Shown in pieces: positions 1 to 10,433 of a DNA stretch of 64,000 nucleotides. Position 1 is the stretch's first letter, and each line of letters opens with the position of its first letter. The DNA is from Helichrysum umbraculigerum (taxonomy: Eukaryota > Streptophyta > Magnoliopsida > Asterales > Asteraceae), in assembly GCA_949592205.1 (NCBI GenBank), contig CATIUR010000003.1, forward strand, positions 165,467,759-165,531,758. The letters are read 5' to 3'. Under the pieces are notes generated by a model. That model searched no databases. It worked only from the letters and a program-made list of their open reading frames with translations, and had not been told where the DNA came from. The position numbers and the translations under genes are program-made.

Positions 1-384
1 AGTAAGCTGATCAGCCGGATAACCCAATCTCTGAAGACCCCCGTAGATAAAAGTGGTCTCAAAAACGGTCGGCATATCGTTTGCATCATCAAACTGCAAA
101 ACACGGCGAACTGAATCCTGTGTAATCTGAATCTCACGACCAAACATCGTGGTCACAATCCGCGGAGTGTCGTCCTCTGTTCTGATAAATGCGTGGTCAT
201 AAAACTCCTCGATTTGATTCATATACACTGGTACTGAAGCTGTAATAGCGTAATGAATCCTCGAACGTCTAAGAAACTCGATCATCGGCCGAAAAGGCAA
301 TGAGTTCTTATGCGTAGATTCCAAAAATGCAACAATGTTGTGCCTGGTGTTTGTGCGACGATAATAATCATGAAGATGCTCCAT
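1..384 (-). CDS. ORF3 N-terminal part of element A (partial)
   Basis: An open frame of 128 codons starts at ATG 384-382 and runs off the window edge. The protein matches the N-terminal region of B ORF3 (18868 onward): the blocks FLRRSR, TMFGREIQIT and GLQRLGYP correspond to FLRRSR, TVLGTEITIT and AMQRIGYP. The ATG directly follows TTATAGTTACAG, a splice-acceptor-like sequence, as it does in B and C, suggesting expression from a spliced subgenomic RNA. The function is not known to me. The 'env-like' label used for third ORFs of this lineage is by position only; no signal peptide or membrane segment is visible in this part. Confidence 0.75.
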   Translation of the reverse strand, partial: MEHLHDYYRRTNTRHNIVAFLESTHKNSLPFRPMIEFLRRSRIHYAITASVPVYMNQIEEFYDHAFIRTEDDTPRIVTTMFGREIQITQDSVRRVLQFDDANDMPTVFETTFIYGGLQRLGYPADQLT

Positions 385-459
385 CTGTAACTATAAACCA
401 GACAAGAACACGAAAAATCGTTACAGAATAAGCTCAAAAACATAATCGAAAAATCTGAT

Positions 460-1380
460 TTTATAGCGTCACTGAAGAAGTGACGCACGTAAGACAGCCG
501 ACACTTAAGGAGTGCCGTATGAAAATCAGAAATCACAAGGATGCGTCACTTAAGGTAAGTGACGCATTCAAAGCGTCATTGGTGTAAGTGACGTTGCCGT
601 AACATGTATCATTCAAGCTGTACTTAGCAAGTGACGGGTATGCGTCATTTATAAAGTGACGGTCAGTTAAAGCGGCAGTTAAGAAAGTGACGGATCAAAG
701 CGTCACTCGGTAAGTATGACGTGGGAGTGACGCATAAAGGCGTCACTCAGCAAAGTGACGTTTAAAGGCGTCACTTGTGGAAGTGACACTTAACCTGTGA
801 AATTACCATAAAGCGTCACTTAAGGAAGTGACGCTTGAAGTGACGCAACGATGAAGATCATCGTGTCACTGTTCAAGCCCAGAAATCACGACGAACCAAT
901 TTTGGGGTTTTTTGAAAACGAGTTAACCAAACGGTGCGGCAAGTAAAGACGAGTAAAACACACCGTTTATTAACACAAAACAATAACAAAACGATCCCCA
1001 ATAATCATGATTTCATAAACCCTAAAAACCCGAAACTTTAATCGACGATTAAATCATGAATACGCAATGTTAATAGATAAAAATGGTACCTAATGATGCG
1101 TATAAGTGAGATGAACAAGTTAACGGAGACCGATTGCACGAAAAATACACGAAAAGCCGTAGATCGATCGGAAAGCACGAACAGTCGAAGTGACGCAGCG
1201 ACGAGAGAAGTGACGCAAGGGTAGTGGAAGTGACGCGTAGTGAATAGTATTGGTGGTAGAAATAAGTGCCGGATACGAACTATTTATACCAAAAGTCTAA
1301 TCAGCGTCACTTAGAACGACTCTTAAAGCGTCACTCTTATGCGTCACTATGAGCGTCACTTAGGAAGTGACGCATATCGA
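460..1380 (-). repeat. GTGACGC/GCGTCAC motif array in the A spacer before ORF3
   Basis: Many copies of the heptamer GTGACGC and its reverse complement GCGTCAC lie between about 460-860 and 1190-1375, often as AAGTGACGC or GCGTCACTT. The two orientations alternate, so the RNA could fold into many hairpins. The same word fills A's leader (8930-9370) and LTR (9845-9960) but is absent from its coding regions. The core TGACG is also the as-1/TGA bZIP core, which is one possible reading. Confidence 0.8.
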
Positions 1381-1499
1381 CAGTTTTTGAAAAACTTTAA
1401 AATTTTATCGATCTTTTGCGCAGTACTCAATTTGACAGTAAATGTGACTTGGTTAAAAAAATAAATAAAATTTAAAGACACAAAATTACAATTATAAAA

Positions 1500-2262
1500 C
1501 CAAACTAAATACATTCTTTTTGGAGACGGAGTAGATTAAGTCTGGTTAGGGATCATATCGGAATAACATGCAATTATTAGGAATAGTAAGTGTTATTTCG
1601 ATCATCAGTATATTTGTCCGTTTTAAATTTACTTGGCACATTTAAAACACCTTGTATAAAAATTATTTCAAAACAATTATTGGTATTGTTTGTCCACCTA
1701 AACATGTTACATCCGTGTCTGTGAGTTAACCTTTTATTGTTAGAATGAATATTGCACCATGGTCCCCACCATAGATATACCCCAATAACTTAGACATGAA
1801 CATAGTTTCCAAATTTAGAAGGAATATAAGAGAATCAATTTTAAGAATCAAGCCAGCGGTGACAGGTCTGTACTTGCGTACAACAGAGCAACATAACTTG
1901 ATTCAGGTATAAGCAAAACTAAACGCAGTCAAACCAAATTTGTGGCGACCTTGTGTAGTATCTTAAATTTAAGACTTTGCAAGTGCATTGACTTACGTTT
2001 GCTTAGTTTTGAGAGTAAGCTGAATCGAGACCAGGTCTGCACTTTCGTACAACAGAGGAAACAATCAGCATACTCCCCCAAAAGATCTCAGATATACGAT
2101 CCAAAAATAGAAGTATGTCAAGCTATGCTAAGGAATTAAGACTTAAAGTCGTACATCACAAGGTGTTTACCACATGATCATAGACATGTATGTAAATTAC
2201 TTCTTAATGCCTCAGAGACCGGTGTGTACCATGCCTACCAATACATCGTGTGATGAAGATAA
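1500..2262 (-). ncRNA. Conserved twin-hairpin module of element A (non-coding)
   Basis: On the minus strand this stretch has the same ordered landmarks as B, C and D: a GATGTATTGGTAGGCA block (about 2231-2250), hairpin 1 (2074-2014), hairpin 2 (1904-1845), a GTGGACAAA block and a terminal ATATGATCCCTAA block near 1550. Each hairpin carries the loop core CTCTGTTGTAC-NNAA-GTRCAGACCTG; hairpin 1 is closed by an AGTATGCTGA / TCAGCTTACT-type stem and hairpin 2 by GAATCAAG / CTTGATTC. No open frame fits. It is typed ncRNA because structure is conserved, but it is probably a cis-acting part of the genomic RNA and not a separate gene. Confidence 0.6.
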
Positions 2263-2463
2263 TTTAGATAAAAACTGTTTTAAGTGTGTCAGATAAATCT
2301 ACTGACACATCCAAGATAAACCTTAAAATTCCATTTTGTGCATGTCACCCGATGTACTATCATATCCCAAGTTGTTTACAGACACAACTTCAACGTCTAT
2401 TTTAAAAATGTAGCAACCTTGCGTTTTCTTTGATACTAAAGAGTATAAAGAGTGGCTGTTGCA

Positions 2464-2468
<5 letters not shown>

Positions 2469-2511
<43 letters not shown>
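2469..2511 (-). repeat. Poly(A) tract after A pol (poly-T on the plus strand)
   Basis: An unbroken run of 43 T on the plus strand reads as poly(A) just after the pol stop on the element's own strand. B (24 A at 16835-16858) and C (12 A at 40575-40586) have a poly(A) run at the same place. Confidence 0.9.
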
Positions 2512-2515
<4 letters not shown>

Positions 2516-2559
2516 AAACACACATAAAAGCAAATAACGTTAACTATCCAAGTCACACA

Positions 2560-5500
2560 TTACTTTTTAGACCCAAAGAATCTTAAACCGATCATGTTGA
2601 CCAGTTCATCAAATCGAGCACGTGAAAAGGCTTTGGTGAATAGGTCAGCATTTTGTTTAAGGGTGTCTATGTGGACCAGGTCTATCAAGTGTTTTTCATA
2701 GCAATCCCGTATGAAGTGGAACCTAAGTTCAATATGTTTTGTCTTAGAGTGCTGTACGGGATTGCGTGTGATAGAAATAGCAGCAGTGTTATCTATGTGA
2801 ATGGGAGTCATAGTAAGAAGTAACCCGTAATCGCGTAATTGGTGCTGAATCCAGAGAACTTGAGCACAGCAACTAGCGGCAGCAACATACTCAGCCTCTG
2901 CTGTAGAAAGAGAGACTGTAGTTTGCTTCTTGCACTGCCACGAGACCAAACGCGATCCCAGAAACTGACATCCACCCGTTGTAGACTTCTTATCGATACT
3001 GCAACCTCCATGATCCGAATCTGAATAGGCTGTGAGAGCGAAAGTCTTCTCATTTGAATACCAAAGACCAAGGGTAGGTCTAGCTCTGAGATAACCAAAA
3101 ATTCGCTTTACTGCCTTCATATGTGACACCTTTGGTTTAGCCTGATAACGTGAGCAAATCGACACGGCAAAAACAATATCCGGTCTTTAGGCAGTCAAAT
3201 ACATAAGAGAACCTATCATTGAACGATAGTCCCTCTCCTTGCAATCTTCATCTTCCTCAGCAAGCTTGAGATTGTGATTAAGCTCAATGGGAGTCCCATA
3301 GGTTTTACAAGTGAGCAGGTCATACCTAGTCAACATGTCATTGACATATTTTGACTGATGTATATAAATACCTTTTGCAAGCTGCTCAACTTGTACACCT
3401 AAAAAGAAAGTGAGCTCCCCCATTGCGCTCATCTCAAACTCAGACTTCATGATTTTCTCAAAGTTCTTACACATTGCCTCATTGGTAGACCCGAAGATAA
3501 TATCGTCCACGTAAACCTGCACAAGTAGCAAATCTTCCCTATCCTCTGACTGTTCACGAAGAATAAATAGCGTGCTATCGATGTTCCCTCTCACAAAACC
3601 ATGCTTAATCAGATGTGTAGTTAGCCTCTCGTACCAAAGTCTTGGTGCTTGGTGAAGACCATACAACGCCTTGTTCAATTTACAGACGTATTCAGGATGC
3701 GCAGGGTCTTCAAAACCAGGAGGCTGCTTAACGTACACATCGTTGTCAACCTTTCCATACAGAAACGCACTTTTCACATCAAGTTGATTGACGCGAAATC
3801 CCTTGAAGGACGCGTATGCCAGAAAAATGCGTATGGATTCCAATCGAGCAACAGGGGCAAATACATCATCATAGTCCAACCCCTCAATTTGACTGAAGCC
3901 TTGAACTACTAGACGTGCTTTATTGCGAATTACAACGCCCCTATCATCCATCTTATTACGAAAAACCCAACGAGTGCCAGTCAAGTGGGCACCCTTGGGT
4001 AAGGGAACTACTTCCCAGACTTGCAACTTTTCAAATTGTTGTAGTTCCTCTTGCATGGCCTCGATCCAGGATGGATCTTTTAGGGCCTCTTCAACTTTCT
4101 TAGGTTCATTCTGCGAAAGATAACATGAATTAACATTAGCCACCAGACCCGAAAGTTGTTCAGTATCAGTCTGTTTCGCTTGATGTCTTGTTTGAACCTT
4201 TGCATGAGGATCACCAATGATATTATCAATGGGGTGATCCTTATGTATCCGAGTCACTGGAATTTGATCTGGCACAAGATTCTGTTCCAGATTACTCAGA
4301 TCTCCCTCATTTGCAGAAATATTCGGAGAAGCATCATCATCTTCATCTCCTTGAGAAAATAAATGAGAATAATTCATATTTTCTGCTTCCTCTCCCTCAT
4401 CACTTACCTCATCCTCTCCTCCTTCCTCTAATGATGGCATGTTTGGATCATACGGAAGCTCCTTGGTGTAGTTATACACTGTTTTAGAGGTAGAGGGAGC
4501 ATCTTTCGATGGTGTAACTCGAGAAGTAGATGTCGGAGTAGGTGTTGTTGATGGTGGTGTGGGTGTAGTATCAATTGGTGTAGTATCAGTTGGTGGTGGT
4601 TCGGGTGTTGCATTAGGAGATGGGTCGGATGGTTTACTAACTGGTGTATCTTGAGAAAAATCAAGTCCATGTAGCATGGAAACTAACTCTTCCGTTTCAT
4701 CATCATCAGGAATTTTGAAAGAGTCAAAGAGATTTCCATAGTTGAAGAACCAATCCGGACCTGTTCCTTGAGGAGGTTCCGTATACCTTAAACATTTTAC
4801 TTCAAACTGTTCCTCAATCTGATTCGTTGATTTGTTAAAGACTCTTTTGTTCGGAGAATTGACTGAATATCCAAGAAAAATCCCTTCAACAGCTTTGTCA
4901 CCAAACTTAGAGACCTTATCTTTTGTAATCATGATCATGCATGGACACCCAAATGGTTCTAAGAACTGAAGGTTTGGCTTACGGTTATTGAAAAGTTCAT
5001 AACACGTCTTATTCTTTTTCTTAACCGTGAGCACTCTGTTGAGAACATAACAGGCAGTATTAACTGCCTCAGCCCAGAAGATGATTGGTAATTTGGAGTC
5101 AGCTAACATAGTCCGAGCTGTCTCTATAATTGTCCTGTTCTTTCTTTCTGCAACTCCATTCTGTTGTGGAGTCCTTGGAGCACTAAATTGATGCTCAATT
5201 CCTCTTGTAGCACAAAACAATTCGAGAGTTGAGTTCTTGAATTCAGTTCCATTGTCGCTTCGTACCCGTTTCACCTTCAAGTTGCACAGATTTGCCAACT
5301 TGTCCAACAAATACACCAGAATCTCAGGTGTTTCCCCTTTTTTAGTCAAGAAATATACCCACGAAAACCTTGAGTAGTCATCAGTAACTACCAAGCAGTA
5401 AGACCGACCACCAATGCTCTTTGTTGAAACTGGACCGAACAGATCCATATGCAGTAGTTCCAACGGAGCTGCAATAGAATTCACAACCTTAGACTTGTGG

Positions 5501-6126
5501 GACTTCTTGTGGAGTTTTCCTTTGTGACAAGAAACGCAGTCATCTTGTAAAGCAAATGACTGTTTTGGAACTCCCCTCACTAAATCATTATTAATCAGAA
5601 AATTCATTTTACGGAAATGAATATGTCCCATCCGTCTGTGCCAAAGGAGTGATTCCTTTTCTGAAGCCTTTGAAAGAAGACAAGTATAGTCACTTGTAGT
5701 CTCCACAGTTCGCATATTCATCACATAGGTGTCATTCTTTCTAGGTGCACGCATCAATACCCAATCCTCAGGAATGACATACCCCGGCTTCAATATTACA
5801 CATTCCGTCTTTGTGAATAAAGTGGTGTAATCCTTGTCACAAACTTGTGAAACGCTCAGCAAGTTGTGAGTCAGCTCAGCCACATAATTCACATTTTCAA
5901 AGCTAACTTTTCCATTTGTTAGCGTTCCCTTTCCCGAAATCGTTCCTCCTGAATCTCCTGCGAAAGCAACGTATCCTCCCGAGTATGGTTTAATATCCGT
6001 CAGAAGAGACACATCGCCAGTCATGTGTCGCGAGCAGCCACTATCCATATACCATAAACTATCCTTCACACGTTCCGACTGCTGCAACACATCAAAGAAA
6101 GAGATTAGTGAGAAACGGAGACCCAA
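2560..6126 (-). CDS. pol: Element A Pol polyprotein (PR-IN-RT-RNase H), one in-frame stop
   Basis: Copia-type Pol of about 1170 residues counted from the putative splice acceptor at 6082. It carries an aspartic protease (DSGCSRHMTGD at the N end), the integrase zinc-binding region (WHRRMGH ... CVSCHKGK), an integrase core with D, D and E in HMDLFG, RSDNGTEF and QQNGVAERKN, an RT with YVDD, and an RNase H with YSDSDHGG and STAEAEYVAA. Integrase before RT marks Ty1/copia. The frame differs from gag, and the open part overlaps gag by about 20 nt with no ATG nearby (the 6126 boundary is a TTG). A TAA at 3187-3189 interrupts the frame between RT and RNase H; both sides are in the same frame and collinear with B. 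I count it as an almost intact copy. Confidence 0.9.
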
Positions 6127-6134
6127 GCCTTTAC
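6082..6134 (-). other. Candidate 53-nt GT-AG intron at the A gag/pol junction
   Basis: On the minus strand, GTAAAG begins at 6134 at a gag codon boundary. A CACTAATC branch-site-like motif that includes the gag stop follows, then a pyrimidine-rich stretch and TTGCAG ending at 6082. The next base, 6081, is a codon boundary in the pol frame, so removing the 53 nt would join gag to pol in frame. B and C have the same arrangement. It is short for a plant intron, and no transcript evidence is available. Confidence 0.55.
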
Positions 6135-8870
6135 AGACTTAGGTCTTCCATGGTCATCAACAATAAGCACATCAGATAGGATTTTATCTTTAAACAAATT
6201 AGAATTTTTATCTGAAGTGTTATTGTTGACGACTGAAGAGTCAACATCAGACTCTTTTCGTTTCCAAACTTTTGAAGGTTCGGAATTGATATCAGAAATA
6301 ATGTTGGGCTTTTGAATTGGCAAAGGTTTTTGCTCAACATTACTTAGCTTCAGAACAGGCTTGGGAGATTTTGAGTAACGCCTAGGTGGAGATTTTGAAA
6401 AAGAATTTCTATAAACTGATGTCCTAGGCATCTCTCTCCCATAGCGCTGATTTGACAGCTTGGGACAGTCACGGATTAAATGTCCTTGTCTCTTGCAGTA
6501 GAAACAAGAACGAGTCTCAACTAACGGTTGAGGCTGAGGCATTACCACAGGAGGTGAAGAAACATTTCTAGAACATGAACATTGAGTACATGTCTTAGAA
6601 AATGTTTGCTTTGGTTGAGAGGTCGAAGTTGAAGGTTTATCAGACAAAACTTTTTCATTTACTAATTTTCGTTGCAAAATCTTTACAGGTGACTGTAAAG
6701 TTTGTTGTTTTGAGTTTAAAACCTTGGCTTTACCCTTATTTGTTTGAACCTTAATTTCAGGTTCAACTTTTGAAATTTCCTTTTCAGGTTTAACTTCAAC
6801 TCTCTTAACTTCAGGATACTCCTGATCCGTAATATCCTCAATCTCAACGATCTCCTCAAAACAAACTGGAGATGCATCCTTTTCCTCAACAATCTCCTCA
6901 GCACTAACAGGAGATTTATTCAGTGGCTTAACAAACTTAGGAGTGGGATACTCTGGCCTCGTGGTTTTCTCCTTCTCCTGTTTGTTGGATTTAGCCACTT
7001 TACCCTTGATACCCAACAACTTAGCATAATCAACTGGAATTTCATCAAGGCCTTCCTTAACAGGTAAAGGAGTATAAGTAGTAGGAGGTGCTATTTCAAC
7101 AAAACCTATTCCTTTTCCTCCCTTACTTTTCCTATCCTGCTTATGATTGCTAATAATTTCATTAAAGATCATTGTCGCAGAAGTTGATCCTAAGACTTTA
7201 TCTTGATAATTACCATACTCACTTTTTAAGTCTGAAAGCTCTTTGTTTAACAGTTCAATTTCAGTAAGGTAACTTTTAATTGCATCCTGTTGACTAAAAA
7301 CTTTAGCTTTATAAGTTTGAGTATCTAACTTATGAGCTTCAATATGTTTTTCATAGAGTTTTTCATTTTCTTTCAAAAACTTATTTGACTCATTAAGTTT
7401 TGCAACTTTATCTCGCAACTCTTGGTTATCCTTTTGAAAAGCCTCTAGAGATTCAGTTAGATTAATGCATGAGATACAGTTTAAAGGTTCAGGTGATTCA
7501 TTTTGTACCTCAGGTGTAATATGAGCCATGAGACACTGTTGAAACTTTGTAGCCTCTGCATTCCAGTCATGAGTAGTTGGCTCAAAAACCACCAAAGCAT
7601 TGTCCACAACTAACGTCTTGCCCTCTTCTTTCGTTTTTGGAGGATCAGGTTTAGTAAGGCCCGACGGTGGCATCTTGGGTTTCTCGCATTCCCTAGCGAA
7701 ATGACCCAAATTCTGGCAGTTATAACAACGGACCTTGCTTTTATCAAAACCAAATCCTGACTTCCCATTGCCTTCTAAACTCTTGCGTCCAGTTCGTTGC
7801 AAGAATTTTTGAACCCTTCTTGTTATCATAGCAATGTTCCAATTCAAGTCCATCTGTTCTAGATCATCTTCATCCAATTGGCCGTAATCTTCCTTGATCA
7901 GTTCCAAAGTTGTATTTGGTTGAGTAACCAAATCTTTGTAAGAGCTCAGAAAAGCTGTATAAATTGCAGCTTGCTCTTGTATTGCTGGTGAAACTGAAGC
8001 CTGTTGTTGATTTCCTTGAGATGTTCCAGAAAGATAAGCTGTATGATGAACTCCCGAAGAAGCAGAAGATGAATTAGTATCCGTTATAAATGCTACTCCA
8101 CCGTAACTCTTGCCAGAATTGACTAGACCAACTCCACCAGTTGTGGCATTCTGTACAGATCCACCTGACTTACATTCTTTCTTCTTCAATTCCATCGCAT
8201 GAGCTTGTAGAATACCTATCAATTGATCCAAAGTCATCCTCTGTAATTCTGGATTTTCTTTTAAAAATTGGACTTTCACATCCCAAGCACTTGGCAACAC
8301 GTCCAGCAACTTCTTGTTTACCTCAAGTGCAGGAAGATTGTATCCTCCTTCATTTAACTCACTAACCAGATGTGAGTATCGAGTGAATAGACTGGAAGTC
8401 AGCTCATTTGGAATCATGTCAAATAAATCATACTGCTTTTTGATTAATTCTAGCTTAGCCTCCTTGTACTTTTCATTTCCTCCGCATCTTGTCTCAATTG
8501 CCTTCCACAGATCATAAGTTGTGTCATGAGATTTAAAGAGTCTCATAACATCCTTAGGCAAACACATACAGATAGAAGAATGAGCCTTTCTTTCTGTTTC
8601 ATACTCCTTTTTCTCTTGAGGTGACATAGCATTATATGTTTTAGCTGGAGGAACACCACGATAATTTCCTTCAGCCACTGGAGCAACATATCGTTCTTTT
8701 AAAGGTCCCCACAATTCAGGACAGTGGAAATCTATATACTGTTCATATCTATCTCTCCAATACACATAATCCAAATCTGGTCCAAAGAATGGAGGTTTAT
8801 TACTGGAGCCAATATCATTGCTCTGTCTGAGCATCTCTCTGATTCCTCTAATATCTTCCTTATCAGACAT
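6105..8870 (-). CDS. gag: Element A Gag, intact
   Basis: A complete 921-residue ORF from ATG 8870-8868 to TAA 6105-6107. The N-terminal half has the UBN2/retrotran-gag type fold region of plant copia elements (YVYWRDRYEQYIDFHCPELW and a KKQYDLF segment). A first CCHC zinc knuckle (CYNCQNLGHFARECEKP) lies near residue 380, a lysine/glutamate-rich coiled coil spans about residues 475-560, and a second knuckle (CFYCKRQGHLIRDCPKL) lies near residue 787. Gag packages genomic RNA into cytoplasmic particles. The length is large for copia Gag but matches B and C here. A CAG|GTAAGC donor-like site sits ten bases upstream of the ATG (GT at 8880), suggesting that the leader can be spliced away from gag to a downstream acceptor. 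Confidence 0.93.
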   Translation of the reverse strand: MSDKEDIRGIREMLRQSNDIGSSNKPPFFGPDLDYVYWRDRYEQYIDFHCPELWGPLKERYVAPVAEGNYRGVPPAKTYNAMSPQEKKEYETERKAHSSICMCLPKDVMRLFKSHDTTYDLWKAIETRCGGNEKYKEAKLELIKKQYDLFDMIPNELTSSLFTRYSHLVSELNEGGYNLPALEVNKKLLDVLPSAWDVKVQFLKENPELQRMTLDQLIGILQAHAMELKKKECKSGGSVQNATTGGVGLVNSGKSYGGVAFITDTNSSSASSGVHHTAYLSGTSQGNQQQASVSPAIQEQAAIYTAFLSSYKDLVTQPNTTLELIKEDYGQLDEDDLEQMDLNWNIAMITRRVQKFLQRTGRKSLEGNGKSGFGFDKSKVRCYNCQNLGHFARECEKPKMPPSGLTKPDPPKTKEEGKTLVVDNALVVFEPTTHDWNAEATKFQQCLMAHITPEVQNESPEPLNCISCINLTESLEAFQKDNQELRDKVAKLNESNKFLKENEKLYEKHIEAHKLDTQTYKAKVFSQQDAIKSYLTEIELLNKELSDLKSEYGNYQDKVLGSTSATMIFNEIISNHKQDRKSKGGKGIGFVEIAPPTTYTPLPVKEGLDEIPVDYAKLLGIKGKVAKSNKQEKEKTTRPEYPTPKFVKPLNKSPVSAEEIVEEKDASPVCFEEIVEIEDITDQEYPEVKRVEVKPEKEISKVEPEIKVQTNKGKAKVLNSKQQTLQSPVKILQRKLVNEKVLSDKPSTSTSQPKQTFSKTCTQCSCSRNVSSPPVVMPQPQPLVETRSCFYCKRQGHLIRDCPKLSNQRYGREMPRTSVYRNSFSKSPPRRYSKSPKPVLKLSNVEQKPLPIQKPNIISDINSEPSKVWKRKESDVDSSVVNNNTSDKNSNLFKDKILSDVLIVDDHGRPKSVKAWVSVSH

Positions 8871-9577
8871 TGAAGCTTACCTGTAAAATCAACTTAAAAA
8901 AAAACTTGGAAGCTGATTAGTAACAAAGGCGTCACTTGGTAAGTGACGCACCTTAGTGTCGCAAAGACTAGCGGCACTTGATAAGTGACGCTATCGAGTG
9001 ACGGGTAAACAAACAGAACGACACTAGAGATTAGTGTCTTATAAACGCGTAAGTGACGTACTCAAGTGACGGATTTGAGTGTCGCTTAGCAATAACAGGC
9101 GTCACTAAGGTAAGTGACGCTTTCAGTGACTCACAGTAATAACGCGTCACTAGCAGTAAGTGACGGATGACACACAAGTGTCGTATCAAATGACGCAAAA
9201 GAGTGTCGGAATGAACAGTAGGTGTCACTAACGTAAGTGACGTATAATACTCAAGTGACGTTACCAAGTGACGCACTTGAGTGTCGTAAAAACCCTAATT
9301 GTTCCTTACAGAAGTGTCGCTCGAAGTGCCGCACAAAGTGTCGAAGTGACGCTCTGAGTGACGCAGAAACGGCTGTGAACACCCAAAAACCCTAAAAATC
9401 GAATTTTCGTAAACCTAACGAAAATTCTTGAGTCCCAATCGTACGAAACCTGTAAATATTTACTCAAAACACAGTAATAGCACCAAATCGATCCTAATCT
9501 TGCTAGAATGACTTTGATCTTCACAAAATCGAACCGAAAACACTTCAATACACGTACACACGTCGATCAAATCAACT
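8871..9577 (-). repeat. Leader of element A with GTGACGC motif array
   Basis: About 700 nt between PBS and gag. From about 8930 to 9370 it is densely filled with GTGACGC and GCGTCACT words in both orientations, plus degenerate GTGTCGC forms. No ORF worth calling. A donor-like CAG|GTAAGC is at 8883-8875 (minus strand). Confidence 0.8.
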
Positions 9578-9594
9578 CCGAGGCTTTGATACCA
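9578..9594 (-). other. Primer binding site of element A (tRNA-iMet type)
   Basis: On the minus strand the sequence is TGGTATCAAAGCCTCGG, starting 2 nt inside the LTR end. It resembles the initiator-Met tRNA 3' end complement TGGTATCAGAGC with one change. Confidence 0.8.
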
Positions 9595-9596
9595 GT

Positions 9597-10044
9597 TGAG
9601 AGTGCCCCCTGGATGTGGATCTGAGTGTTGATCGATAGTAATAGATTGGCGGAATCAATCAATTACACAAACAAGTAATAAACTCAAACCGAAAACAATG
9701 ATTAATCAAAGTAAACGAGTATATTAGCTTGTAAATCGTATTGGAACTGTTTACAGAAGTGCTTAGTCGACAAATGGTGCTAGGGTTTCGTCAACCCTAG
9801 CCGAAAACCCGTAGGTTTCAATTTATACTAACAAAATCGGCAGACATGCGTCACTTGGGAAGTGTCGCATGTCGCCGCCCTCATGCGTCACTTACCTAAG
9901 TGTCGCTATGCGTCACTAAGGCAAGTGTCGCCTAAAGCTAAACTTAAGTGTCGCTAATACAGAAAATGACTTTTCTAATAAAACTAACTAACGACACTTA
10001 CAACTCAATAGACCAACTGATAGACACACAAACATGTATCAACA
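9597..10044 (-). repeat. 5' LTR of element A (448 bp)
   Basis: On the minus strand it begins TGTTGATACATG at 10044 and ends CACTCTCA at 9597, with TG...CA ends, next to the PBS. It includes GCGTCACTT motif copies (9845-9960), a TATAAAT box at 9827-9821 and, about 20 nt downstream, the inverted repeat GCTAGGGTT-gacg-AAACCCTAGC (9801-9779). Its start resembles the B 3' LTR start (TGTTAGTACATG). Confidence 0.85.
9779..9827 (-). promoter_or_regulatory. TATA box and inverted repeat at the presumed start site of A's LTR promoter
   Basis: TATAAAT at 9827-9821 (minus) is followed by a 9-bp inverted repeat with a 4-nt gacg loop at 9801-9779. B has the same arrangement with TTTAGGGTT-gacg-AAACCCTAAA; the outer bases differ on both arms so pairing is kept. 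AAACCCTA also matches the plant telo-box. The promoter role is inferred from position. Confidence 0.5.
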
Positions 10045-10433
10045 GACGTACCATTGCGACGTAAGCTGCGACGTCGCGTGTGACGTAGTGATTTGGACTT
10101 TAATTAGTTTGTGCGACGTCGTGTTGCGACGTAGTGTGATTCTGCGACGTCCTCTGCGACGTCATCTGCGACGTACCTCTCAACATCGCATAGTGTGATT
10201 GTGCGACGTCCTCTGCGACGTCATCTGCGACGTACCTCTCAACGTCGCATAGTGTGATTCTGCGACGTCCACTGCGACGTCATCTGCGATGTACCTCTCA
10301 ACGTCGCATATTTCTGATTCTTAATTGAATCCTTTGCTTTTGCGACGTACCTTTCAACGTCGCATAATCTTGGTGCGACGTACTCACCTACGTCGCTAAG
10401 ATCAGAAGTTTGTTTTTCGATTAAGTAATTACA
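10045..10433 (+). repeat. Remaining leader of B: GCGACGT palindromic motif array with a 59-bp tandem repeat
   Basis: More than fifteen copies of GCGACGT or ACGTCGC; two head-to-head copies form the palindrome GCGACGTCGC. Positions 10137-10195, 10196-10254 and 10255-10314 are three tandem copies of a 59-bp unit that itself holds several copies of the word. No gene is seen. The same word recurs before ORF3 (18001-18780) and in the 3' LTR (21645-21750). Confidence 0.85.

Larger units (their letters stand above)
1..10044 (-). mobile_element. Element A: SIRE-type Ty1/copia retrotransposon, minus strand, 3' end cut by window edge
   Basis: Read on the minus strand the order is 5' LTR (10044-9597), PBS, leader, gag (8870-6105), pol (to 2560), poly(A), conserved non-coding module, motif-rich spacer and ORF3 (from 384 off the left edge). 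The order protease-integrase-RT-RNase H within pol defines Ty1/copia; the large gag, the third ORF and the iMet-type PBS point to the SIRE/Maximus lineage. A lies inside the leader of the related element B, in opposite orientation. Only one break is seen in its coding regions (stop in pol at 3187-3189), so it is among the least damaged elements here. Its 3' LTR and left target-site copy are outside the window. Confidence 0.9.

Noticed and set aside
2323..2556. Lysine-rich small protein
   Set aside because: It is the translation of the poly(A) tract after A pol.
10137..10314. CRISPR-like array
   Set aside because: Three tandem 59-bp units with internal palindromes in a plant retrotransposon leader; no unique spacers.
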